This document shows, piece by piece, positions 1 to 6,588 of a DNA stretch of 12,535 nucleotides. The stretch comes from an uncultured Collinsella sp. GTDB taxonomy: Bacteria > Actinomycetota > Coriobacteriia > Coriobacteriales > Coriobacteriaceae. The first letter of the stretch is position 1. The number at the start of each line of letters is the position of its first letter. Location: positions 1 through 12,535 of the forward strand of contig CABUQI010000027.1 in NCBI GenBank assembly GCA_902493545.1, read 5' to 3'. The translations under genes were made by a program, and so were the position numbers. Below the pieces are notes generated by a model. It did not search any database, was not told where the DNA came from, and saw only the letters and a program-made list of their open reading frames with translations.

Positions 1-177
1 CGTAGCCCACTCGGCAATATCGAGCCCCACGATGCAGCCGGCAATGACGGTGCACGCGCCCGCCACAAGCATGACCTTAATGTTGCGCTCGGTCTTGACG
101 GCGGTGACGAAGCCCTCCATAGCGTAGGAGAAGGACTTTAAGAAGGACGGATGGTCCTTGTTCGATCCGGGAATCAT
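1..177 (-). CDS. dgkA: Diacylglycerol/undecaprenol kinase family protein, 5' part only
   Basis: This is the first 59 codons of a gene that runs off the left edge of the window. The protein starts MIPGSNKDHPSF and then shows the DgkA pattern: an amphipathic N-terminal stretch (FLKSFSYAMEGF, 12-23), the TERN motif (29-32, with the acidic residue and Asn used for Mg-ATP binding in the family), and a first membrane helix ending in an acidic-Trp pair (E56-W57). Family members are small integral membrane kinases that phosphorylate diacylglycerol or, in Gram-positives, undecaprenol, feeding the lipid-carrier pool for the cell wall. Which lipid is used here cannot be told from this part. Residue 36 is Met where I recall His in Bacillus DgkA. 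The ATG start follows an AGGAG site (184-188) that overlaps the ybeY stop codon, 9 nt downstream of ybeY, so the two are probably co-translated. The family call is fairly safe and the substrate is open. Confidence 0.85.
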   Translation of the reverse strand, partial: MIPGSNKDHPSFLKSFSYAMEGFVTAVKTERNIKVMLVAGACTVIAGCIVGLDIAEWAT

Positions 178-186
178 AGAAGGCTC

Positions 187-696
187 CTAGTCGTGGGCAT
201 GATTGGTTATGGGGCCGACGTGGACGAGCTTGGGGTCCTCGCCGCGCTCAAGCGCCAAGTCGCGCAGGATGGCGTCCTCACGTGCCTCCATGACCTCGGC
301 CTCGTCGTCCTCGATATGATCGTAACCCAGCAGGTGCAGCATGCCATGCACGAGCATCAGTCGGCACTCATCGGCGGGGCTGTTGCCAAAGCCGGGGGCC
401 TGGCGGGCAATAACCTGCGGGGCCAAGATGATATCGCCAAGCTCGAGCGTCTCGTCGGCGGGAATATCCTCGTCAAAGGCCGAGTCACATTCAAACGAGA
501 GCACGTCGGTCGTGCGATCGATGCCACGCCACTCGTGGTTGAGCTCGTGCATCTCGTCCTCATCGACATACGAAAGGGAAATCTCGACCTCACGCTCAAC
601 GCCCTCGGCGGTAAGCACGACCTCGCAGATGTGCTCCACCTCCTGGGCATCGAGCAGCGTATCGAGCTCGGCATCGTTGCTGATCAATACACTCAA
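187..696 (-). CDS. ybeY: Endoribonuclease YbeY (rRNA maturation factor)
   Basis: YbeY is a cytoplasmic single-strand endoribonuclease that helps mature the 3' end of 16S rRNA and takes part in 70S ribosome quality control. The 169-residue protein carries the family zinc site HGMLHLLGYDH, with metal ligands H117, H121 and H127. It also carries the conserved upstream block LNHEWRGIDRTTDVLSFE (52-69). Length is typical (about 150-170). The start is TTG, overlapping the phoH stop as TTGA, and is supported by an AAAGGAGT site 5 nt upstream. No better in-frame ATG precedes the conserved region. The phoH-ybeY pairing is widespread in bacteria and supports the identity. The last ~20 residues after the active site look unconserved. 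Confidence 0.95.
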   Translation of the reverse strand: MSVLISNDAELDTLLDAQEVEHICEVVLTAEGVEREVEISLSYVDEDEMHELNHEWRGIDRTTDVLSFECDSAFDEDIPADETLELGDIILAPQVIARQAPGFGNSPADECRLMLVHGMLHLLGYDHIEDDEAEVMEAREDAILRDLALERGEDPKLVHVGPITNHAHD

Positions 697-1679
697 CGGG
701 ACTCCTTTCGATCGTGTGCGCGCTGCTCGCGCGCATCGTCGTATGCATCATAGGCCTCAACGATACGGCCCACCAGGGCATGGCGCACCACATCGGCGCG
801 CTCCAGGTGAGAAAACGCCACATCGTCGACGCGACCCAAAATCTGCTCCACATCGGCAAGACCGCCGCGACGACCCACCAGGTCACGCTGGCTCAGGTCG
901 CCGGTAATCACGAACTTGGAATTAAAACCCAGACGCGTCAGGAACATTTTCATCTGCTCGGGCGTCGTGTTTTGTGCCTCATCGAGCACCACGAAGGCAT
1001 CGCTCAGCGTTCGACCGCGCATGTAGGCGAGCGGGGCGATCTCAATCACGCCACGTTCCATAAGCTCATCGGTGCGTTCGCGATCCATCATGTCAAAGAG
1101 GGCATCATAGAGCGGACGCATATATGGGTCGATCTTTTCCTCGAGGGTGCCGGGCAAAAAGCCCAGATTCTCCCCCGCCTCGACAACCGGGCGCGTCAGG
1201 ATCAGGCGGCCTACCTCATGGCGCTTAAGCGCGGCGACGGCGAGCGCCATGGCCAGATAGGTTTTACCGGTACCGGCGGGGCCGAGGCCAAACGTGATGG
1301 TATGCGAGCGGATAGCATCCACATAGCGCTTTTGACCGAGCGTCTTGGGGCGGATGACGCGACCGCGATACGATAACAGCACGTCGTCACGCAGCGACGA
1401 GGCATCATGCTCGCCGTCGCGCAAAACGGCCAGGCAGCGCGAGACATCATCGGCAGAAAGCGTGCGACCTGCAGCAGCCTCACGAAAGGCATGTTCGAAA
1501 AAACGAGCGACCAGCTCAACCTCGTCCGGATCGCCGCTCACGGCAACGCTGTCACCGCGGGCAACCACATGGGCGCGCACCAAGTTCTCGAGCGCACGAA
1601 GGACGCCGTCGCCGGCGCCCAAAACGCGCGAGGGGTCGATACCCTCGGGAACGGTAAGTCTAATCTTCGAGGCTTCCAT
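693..1679 (-). CDS. phoH: PhoH family P-loop NTPase
   Basis: PhoH-like proteins are cytoplasmic ATPases of the helicase-related P-loop group, commonly next to ybeY and thought to act in RNA metabolism; the exact substrate is not settled. With the start at 1679 the protein has 328 residues, normal for the family. Walker A is GPAGTGKT (133-140). Walker B is VVLDEAQN (230-237). Other family blocks are LTRPVVEAGENLGFLPG (161-177), YMRGRTL (219-225) and ITGD (258-261). An N-terminal domain of ~100 residues precedes the ATPase core. The reading frame is open further upstream, but the ATG at 1679 has a GGAGG at 1683-1687 and gives the expected MEASKIRLTV beginning. The spacing is short (3 nt), and an ATG at 1697 is the alternative. 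The chosen start lies 20 nt inside the 3' end of mtaB; the stop overlaps ybeY by 4 nt. Confidence 0.93.
   Translation of the reverse strand: MEASKIRLTVPEGIDPSRVLGAGDGVLRALENLVRAHVVARGDSVAVSGDPDEVELVARFFEHAFREAAAGRTLSADDVSRCLAVLRDGEHDASSLRDDVLLSYRGRVIRPKTLGQKRYVDAIRSHTITFGLGPAGTGKTYLAMALAVAALKRHEVGRLILTRPVVEAGENLGFLPGTLEEKIDPYMRPLYDALFDMMDRERTDELMERGVIEIAPLAYMRGRTLSDAFVVLDEAQNTTPEQMKMFLTRLGFNSKFVITGDLSQRDLVGRRGGLADVEQILGRVDDVAFSHLERADVVRHALVGRIVEAYDAYDDAREQRAHDRKESR
697..708 (-). promoter_or_regulatory. Ribosome binding site that fixes the TTG start of ybeY
   Basis: On the minus strand AAAGGAGT (708-701) is followed by CCCG and then TTG (696-694). The site lies inside the last codons of phoH, whose TGA stop shares two bases with the TTG. 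This supports translational coupling and the non-ATG start. Confidence 0.7.
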
Positions 1680-2952
1680 GAACCTCCCTGCGTGCATGGA
1701 CCAAGCCGGAATCATCGACTCCGATGATAGCAACATCGAGCAGGCACGGGGCTGTGAGTCCACAGGTATCATCAAGACGGGCATGATGGAACGAGCCAAG
1801 GGTCAAATTGTCACCGTACTCAAGCACGGCGCGCTCGACGGTACCCACGCGACGGCGGGCATCGGCAACAGCGAGCTCCTGGACCGCCGCGCGCATGCGA
1901 CGGCTGCGCTCGGCCATAACCTCGGGCGGCACCTGGTCGGGCATGTCGGCAGCGAGAGTACCGGGACGCTTGCTATAGCGGAACACGTGCATGCGCGAAA
2001 AGCCCACGCGACGGCACAGCGCCAGCGACTCCTCGAACTCCTCGTCTGTCTCGCCAGGAAAACCGACGATAACGTCGCACGAAAGTGCAGCCTGCGGCAG
2101 GTTGGCGCGAATCATGCGCACCGTATCCTCAAAGGCCTCGGCACTATAGGGACGACCCATGCGATGCAGGGTCGACGTACAGCCGGACTGCACGGGCAGG
2201 TGCAGAAACGGCGCGATACGCTTCGGATAGCGAGCCATCACCTTGAGCAAGCGCTCGGAAATATCCATGGGTTCCACCGAGGAGATGCGCACGTGGGCAA
2301 TCTCGGTGCGCTCCATGATGGCCTGGAGCAGCTCATCGATTTCGACATGTTCGTCGGTCGCGCTCTTGCCATCATAGGCACCCAGATTCACGCCGGTCAG
2401 CACGACCTCGGGCACGCCGGCCTCCTGGGCCTCACGTACCTGTTCGAGCACGGACTCGACGGGCACGGAACGCTCGGGGCCGCGGGCCTTCCACACGATG
2501 CAATAGGTGCAGCGGTGGTTGCAGCCATCCTGGATCTTTACGCCCAGCCGCGAACGACCGAGTGCATCGACCACGTCGCCATCGCTGCAAGCGGGCACGC
2601 TATCGGATTCGACGCCCAGCACCTCGCAGACGCGCTCGGCGACGTCAATCTTGGACGGTTCGGCGATCACGCGATCGGAGAGCTCCAGCAGCTCCTCGGG
2701 ATGCAGGTTGACAACGCAACCGGTTACGACCACGTAGGGCTCGCCCGGATAGGCCAGGGCGTGACGGACGGCCTTGCGGGTCTTGGCCTCGGCCTCCCCC
2801 GTCACGGCACAGGTATTGATAACGATCAAATCGGCGTCCCGGGGCTCCACCATCGCAAAGCCCAGGCGCATAAGATCGGCAGTGATACGGTCAGACTCAA
2901 CCCGGTTGACACGACAACCGAGGTTGACGACGGAAATATGGGGTGCGAGCAC
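1660..2952 (-). CDS. mtaB: tRNA (t6A37) methylthiotransferase, MtaB type
   Basis: MtaB is a radical-SAM, two-cluster iron-sulfur enzyme that adds a methylthio group to t6A at position 37 of ANN-decoding tRNAs. The 430-residue protein has the N-terminal cluster domain with C13 (LGCRVNRVES), C48 (NTCAVTGEAEAKTRK) and C79 (VTGCV). The radical-SAM triad is C144, C148 and C151 in QDGCNHRCTYC. A TRAM-like RNA-binding region fills the last ~60 residues. The LGCRVN and NTCAVTGEAE signatures point to MtaB rather than MiaB or RimO. The stretch after the triad reads IVWKARG, where the family usually has a Pro in place of Trp. The start is GTG at 2952, with AAGGAG (2958-2963) overlapping the dnaJ stop, 9 nt downstream of dnaJ. 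In many Firmicutes mtaB also follows the dnaK/dnaJ locus. Confidence 0.92.
   Translation of the reverse strand: MLAPHISVVNLGCRVNRVESDRITADLMRLGFAMVEPRDADLIVINTCAVTGEAEAKTRKAVRHALAYPGEPYVVVTGCVVNLHPEELLELSDRVIAEPSKIDVAERVCEVLGVESDSVPACSDGDVVDALGRSRLGVKIQDGCNHRCTYCIVWKARGPERSVPVESVLEQVREAQEAGVPEVVLTGVNLGAYDGKSATDEHVEIDELLQAIMERTEIAHVRISSVEPMDISERLLKVMARYPKRIAPFLHLPVQSGCTSTLHRMGRPYSAEAFEDTVRMIRANLPQAALSCDVIVGFPGETDEEFEESLALCRRVGFSRMHVFRYSKRPGTLAADMPDQVPPEVMAERSRRMRAAVQELAVADARRRVGTVERAVLEYGDNLTLGSFHHARLDDTCGLTAPCLLDVAIIGVDDSGLVHARREVHGSLED
1682..1689 (-). promoter_or_regulatory. phoH ribosome binding site inside the mtaB coding end
   Basis: AGGGAGGT on the minus strand sits just before the ATG at 1679-1677 and within the last codons of mtaB. 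The spacing of GGAGG to ATG is only 3 nt, shorter than usual, so ribosomes terminating on mtaB may help initiate phoH. Confidence 0.55.
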
Positions 2953-2961
2953 ACGGGCTCC

Positions 2962-4110
2962 TTAATCGAGGATGTCGTCGAGGGCACTCTTGATACGGTC
3001 GGTCACCGACTTCTTACCGGATGCGACGTCATCGCCCATCTCGTCGGCAAAGGCGCGAAGCAGCTCGCGCTGCTTATTGGAGAGATTGGTGGGGACGACC
3101 ACGCGCAGCTGCACAGCCAGACGACCGCGTGAACCGCCACCGCCGATACGCGGCATGCCGTAATTGTTGACGCTCACGGTGTCACCGTACTGTGTGCCGG
3201 CGGGAACCGACACCTTGACGACCTCGTCAGGCATAATGCCCTCGACCTCAATCTCGCAACCGAGCGCGGCCTGCGCAATCGAGATATCGCTCACCAGATA
3301 CAGGTCATCGCCATTACGCTTAAAACGCTCGTGGTCGGCGACACGCACGTTGACGATCAGGTCGCCCGACGGCTCGCCACGAAGGCCGGCCTCGCCAAAA
3401 CCACTCACGCGCAGCTGGCGGCCGGTCGAAACACCGGCAGGAATATCGATGTCAATCTTTTCATGCGAAGGCGTGCGGCCCTGGCCATCACAGGTCTCGC
3501 AGGGATGATCGATGACCGTGCCTTCGCCGTGGCAATCGGGACAGGGCGAAGAGGACTGAACCTGGCCCAGGAAAGAACGCTGGACCGTCGTCACATAGCC
3601 CGTGCCGTGACAGCGGCTGCACTGCTTTTCGGTCGCGCCCTCGGCCTTGCCGGTACCATTGCAGTCCTCGCACGGGGCAAGACGGTCATAACTGATCGTC
3701 TTTTTGCAGCCGAGCGCCGCCTCCTCGAGCGTCACCGAAAGGGAGATGGCCATATCGCGACCGCGACGGCGCTCGCGCCGGCTGGGAGCGCCACCGCCGG
3801 CGCCACCGCCAAAGAACGACGAGAACAGGTCGTCCATGCCCATGCCACCAAAGATATCGTTGATGTCGACATAGCCAGAGCCACCGGGGCCGTCCGCAGT
3901 GCCGTAACGATCGTAGTTAACACGCTTCTGCTCGTCGGAAAGAACAGAATAGGCCTCGTTGAGCTCTTTGAACTTGGCCTCGGCCTCGGGGTCGTCCGAA
4001 ACATCCGGGTGTACCGTACGGGCTTTCTTTAGAAACGCGCGCTTAATCGTCCGCGCGTCGGCATCCTTGTCAACGCCAAGTACCTCGTAGTAATCCCTAT
4101 TTTCCGACAC
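2962..4110 (-). CDS. dnaJ: Chaperone protein DnaJ (canonical type I Hsp40)
   Basis: DnaJ is the cytoplasmic co-chaperone that delivers unfolded proteins to DnaK and stimulates its ATPase. The 382-residue protein is complete: J domain (6-70) with HPD at 34-36, a Gly/Phe-rich linker (~71-108), a first substrate domain, and four zinc motifs at 147-154 (CEDCNGTG), 164-171 (CSRCHGTG), 190-197 (CPDCHGEG) and 204-211 (CETCDGQG). The second substrate domain and the C-terminal dimerisation stretch (PTNLSNKQRELLRAF) follow. The frame is open further upstream, but the GTG at 4110 is preferred: it gives MSENRDYYEVLGV and follows an AAGGA site by 7 nt. The gene directly upstream encodes a second, membrane-tailed DnaJ. 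No CIRCE or HAIR heat-shock operator is visible in the 81-nt gap; a weak promoter is listed separately. Confidence 0.96.
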   Translation of the reverse strand: MSENRDYYEVLGVDKDADARTIKRAFLKKARTVHPDVSDDPEAEAKFKELNEAYSVLSDEQKRVNYDRYGTADGPGGSGYVDINDIFGGMGMDDLFSSFFGGGAGGGAPSRRERRRGRDMAISLSVTLEEAALGCKKTISYDRLAPCEDCNGTGKAEGATEKQCSRCHGTGYVTTVQRSFLGQVQSSSPCPDCHGEGTVIDHPCETCDGQGRTPSHEKIDIDIPAGVSTGRQLRVSGFGEAGLRGEPSGDLIVNVRVADHERFKRNGDDLYLVSDISIAQAALGCEIEVEGIMPDEVVKVSVPAGTQYGDTVSVNNYGMPRIGGGGSRGRLAVQLRVVVPTNLSNKQRELLRAFADEMGDDVASGKKSVTDRIKSALDDILD

Positions 4111-4131
4111 GACCGAATCCTTCCAACTTTC

Positions 4132-4160
4132 ATTATTGTCACAGTGCGTCCTATACCCAA
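4132..4160 (-). promoter_or_regulatory. Candidate sigma70-type promoter for dnaJ
   Basis: In the 81-nt gap before dnaJ the minus strand shows TTGGGT (4160-4155), a 17-nt spacer and AATAAT (4137-4132), the latter one mismatch from TATAAT. Transcription would begin about 15 nt before the GTG. The -35 is poor (3 of 6), so this is a tentative call. If real, it would let dnaJ be expressed apart from the upstream genes. Confidence 0.3.
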
Positions 4161-4191
4161 GCCGGGCCGGGCGCAAACAGAGGGTTTGATG

Positions 4192-5295
4192 TTATTGCAT
4201 TCCGTACGGCGAAAGCACGGCCCGCTGTGAGCAGCTCGCGAACCAAACCGACACGAGCGCGAACATAAAACCGTTGGCAAATCCATTGGCAAACTGCATC
4301 GCACCGCGCTTCCACCACAGCAGGCTGCGATGAAGCACGCCGTCCGAAAGCACCATGAACAAGCCCATGGCAAACGGAATGAAGCACATCATGGCAAAGG
4401 CAGAGAAAACGCCCGAGATGGCCGACAGCACCAAAAACGGAGCGATGATACCCATGAGGTAGAAGCCGGTGCGAGCCTTACCCTCCAGGCGCTCAGCCTC
4501 AACGTGCGCACGACCGACCAGGTCACCGCCCGAAGCGCCGTTCGTGCCGGCGTGTCCCATGTTGGGGATGCGCACCTCGTCGCCATCATGCGTACCGGCG
4601 GGAAACTCAATCGTCTGCTCGGAGGTCACACGGGTACGACCGCTGCCACCGCAATCGGGGCACGGATCGGCAACGACCTTGCCGGAACCGCCGCACTCGG
4701 GACAAACCGTCTGGAACGTGCCCGCACCAAACAGAAAGGACAGGTCGACATCGATATGGCCGCGACCACCGCAGCTCGGACAGGTGTGGGCATGCTCTGA
4801 CGAAACGGAGCCCGATCCGCCACAATGTCCGCAGGTGTCAAAGCGGTTGTAGCGAACGGTCTTGTGGGCACCGCTCTTGGCCTCCTTGGCGTCGAGCTTG
4901 ATATCGACGACCACGTTGGCGCCACTCTCGGGGTTGTAGGCCGCCTGGCCGCGACGGGGCTGGCCCCAGGCGCCCCCGAAGGGGAAACCACCGTCAAAGG
5001 GATTGCCGTAACCGGCGCTGCCGGCGTAGCCGCCGCCATAGGGCGAAGCCGTCGGCGCACCGGCAAAGGGATTGCCCGAGCGCATGGCGTCATAGCGAGC
5101 ACGCTTCTGCTCGTCCGAAAGCACGGCGTAGGCTTCGGAAACCTCTTTGAACTTTTCCTCGGCATCCGGCTCTTTATTGACGTCCGGATGGAGCTTGCGG
5201 GCCTTTTGCTGGAAGGCCTTCTGTATATCACGTGAGGTGGCGTCCTTGGAGACACCAAGAATCTCATAGTAATCTTTTTCGTTCATTGTCGCCAT
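4192..5295 (-). CDS. DnaJ-like zinc-finger J-protein with a C-terminal membrane tail
   Basis: The first two thirds look like a type I DnaJ and the rest does not. Of 367 residues, 8-72 form a J domain with HPD at 36-38. Residues 73-120 are a linker rich in Gly, Phe, Tyr and Pro. Four zinc motifs lie at 155-162, 172-179, 198-205 and 212-219, with the normal family spacings of 9, 18 and 6. A first substrate-domain end (FPAGTHDGDEVRIP, then GGDL) runs to about 270. The second substrate domain and dimerisation region are absent. In their place are hydrophobic stretches at about 277-297, 299-321 and 336-355, with a basic loop (HRSLLWWKRG) after the second. The positive-inside rule suggests a cytoplasmic chaperone part and three membrane passes. 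A role recruiting DnaK to membrane or nascent membrane proteins is inference. The start is the ATG at 5295, 9 nt after AGGAGG (5305-5310). The downstream gene is a normal dnaJ. I know of no established name for this architecture. Confidence 0.85.
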   Translation of the reverse strand: MATMNEKDYYEILGVSKDATSRDIQKAFQQKARKLHPDVNKEPDAEEKFKEVSEAYAVLSDEQKRARYDAMRSGNPFAGAPTASPYGGGYAGSAGYGNPFDGGFPFGGAWGQPRRGQAAYNPESGANVVVDIKLDAKEAKSGAHKTVRYNRFDTCGHCGGSGSVSSEHAHTCPSCGGRGHIDVDLSFLFGAGTFQTVCPECGGSGKVVADPCPDCGGSGRTRVTSEQTIEFPAGTHDGDEVRIPNMGHAGTNGASGGDLVGRAHVEAERLEGKARTGFYLMGIIAPFLVLSAISGVFSAFAMMCFIPFAMGLFMVLSDGVLHRSLLWWKRGAMQFANGFANGFMFALVSVWFASCSQRAVLSPYGMQ

Positions 5296-5304
5296 GCGCG
5301 GCAA

Positions 5305-5310
5305 CCTCCT
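5305..5310 (-). promoter_or_regulatory. Ribosome binding site that decides the start of the membrane-tailed dnaJ
   Basis: AGGAGG on the minus strand lies 9 nt before the ATG at 5295-5293. An open frame reaches a GTG at 5316, but that codon lies upstream of this site, so the ATG is preferred. A second in-frame ATG at 5286 is a possible alternative with longer spacing. Confidence 0.65.
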
Positions 5311-5353
5311 GCTCACAGCAGCGTATATATTGCGGTAATTCTACCCGAGCGGC

Positions 5354-6586
5354 CTAAGCTAGACCCCAAAACAGCTCGAACAGCATATTTCCATCGAGCC
5401 AACCCAGGTGGGTGGGCGCCAGGCAGGCACAGGTGCGGCCAGCGATGACATCGACAGAGGCGATAGGCCCCGCATGGGTATCACCGTGCTCGGGCACCCA
5501 AGCGGCAAGCCCAAGCTCAAGAGCGCGGTCACAAGCCGCTGTCAGCTCCTCAGCAGGGATGACACGAGCCGCGCGAACCAATAGGTCGGAAGCAACGCCG
5601 CGCGTCATGCGACAAGCGAGCATCAGGTCCTCGGCCGCAGCCTCGCGCTGCGACAGATATTCGGCCTCAAACGCCGTCGCGCCATCATCACGTTGCACCA
5701 GACGCACGCGATACGCATCGCCGCGAGCGGGCACGTCGGGAAACAGCCCGGCCAGGTGATCGAAATCCTCGGCATCGAGCATACCCGCGGCAGAACGACC
5801 CAAACCCAGATAGCCCTGTCCGGACCAATAGGCAATGTTGTGGGCGCATTCATGTCCATCGAGCGCGTAGCTCGCCACCTCATACGGATGGTAGCCCACC
5901 GAACTCAGCCGCTCGCGCGCAACGTCCATGCATGCGGCTTGGAAATCCTCATCGGGCTCAAGCGACTCGTCACGGCACGCCATACGGTAAAGCGGCGTGC
6001 CCTCCTCGAGCGTAAGCGGGTAGACCGACATATGATGCGGAGCCGCCGCCAGCACGCCATCGAGCGTGTGCTGCCAGCTCGCCATAGTCTGTCCGGGAAG
6101 CCCGCACATAAGGTCGCACGACACGTCAATCCCAGCGTTCTTGACCGTCGCGATGGCGGCGAGCGCCCGATCGGCATCGTGAATACGGCCGATGGCGGTA
6201 AGTTCGGTGTTATCGAGCGTTTGCACGCCCAGAGAGACGCGTGTGACACCAACCTTGGCAAGCGCAGTGGCAAGCTCGGCGGTCAGCGACTCGGGATTGG
6301 CCTCGCAGGTAAACTCAACGGGGGCGCACCACGCACGAATACGCCGCGCCAGCTCCACCAGGCGCTCCCCTGCCAGCGACGGCGTGCCGCCACCAACATA
6401 GACGGTGCTGATCTGGTCAAGGGCCCCAGCCCTGCCAAAAGCATCGAGGCGCGCATACAGCTGCTCAAAATAGGCATCGAGTGCAGCGTCCAGGGCGCAC
6501 GGGGAAAAGCTGCGCGAGTCAAAGTCACAATAGCGGCATTTTTGAGCGCAAAACGGCACGTGCACGTACAGCGCGGTAACGGCCAC
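5354..6586 (-). CDS. hemW: Heme chaperone HemW (radical SAM, HemN-like)
   Basis: HemW binds heme and is thought to deliver it to target proteins. It was long annotated as oxygen-independent coproporphyrinogen oxidase. The 410-residue protein has the radical-SAM triad C13, C17 and C20 in CAQKCRYCDF. The residue two after C20 is Phe (F22), not the fourth Cys seen in true HemN, which favours HemW. Other family marks are GGGTPS (65-70), the ANPES block (96-100), CGLPGQT (161-167), EVASYA (236-241), HNIAYW (249-254) and YLGLGRSA (259-266). Length is near or slightly above the usual ~380. The GTG start at 6586 follows a GGAGG (6594-6598) by 7 nt, a site contained in the last codons of dusB; the gap to dusB is 2 nt. 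hemW next to lepA is a common bacterial arrangement. Confidence 0.93.
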   Translation of the reverse strand: MAVTALYVHVPFCAQKCRYCDFDSRSFSPCALDAALDAYFEQLYARLDAFGRAGALDQISTVYVGGGTPSLAGERLVELARRIRAWCAPVEFTCEANPESLTAELATALAKVGVTRVSLGVQTLDNTELTAIGRIHDADRALAAIATVKNAGIDVSCDLMCGLPGQTMASWQHTLDGVLAAAPHHMSVYPLTLEEGTPLYRMACRDESLEPDEDFQAACMDVARERLSSVGYHPYEVASYALDGHECAHNIAYWSGQGYLGLGRSAAGMLDAEDFDHLAGLFPDVPARGDAYRVRLVQRDDGATAFEAEYLSQREAAAEDLMLACRMTRGVASDLLVRAARVIPAEELTAACDRALELGLAAWVPEHGDTHAGPIASVDVIAGRTCACLAPTHLGWLDGNMLFELFWGLA

Positions 6587-6588
6587 CC

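Noticed and set aside
1345..3132. A 595-codon open frame on the plus strand opposite phoH, mtaB and dnaJ
   Set aside because: It is antisense to clearly conserved genes, its composition (runs of His, Ala, Gly, Arg) is what an antisense frame of GC-rich genes produces, and no family motif or operon context supports it.
4192..4530. Possibility that the odd C terminus of the first DnaJ is a frameshift artefact
   Set aside because: The alternative minus-strand frames in this stretch show no DnaJ substrate domain, while the actual frame encodes coherent hydrophobic helices with a basic loop; a real replacement fits better.
5324..5343. TAGAAT and TATATA elements in the 58-nt gap before the membrane-tailed dnaJ
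   Set aside because: They resemble -10 boxes, but the matching -35 positions are GC-rich with at most two matches; too weak to call a promoter.
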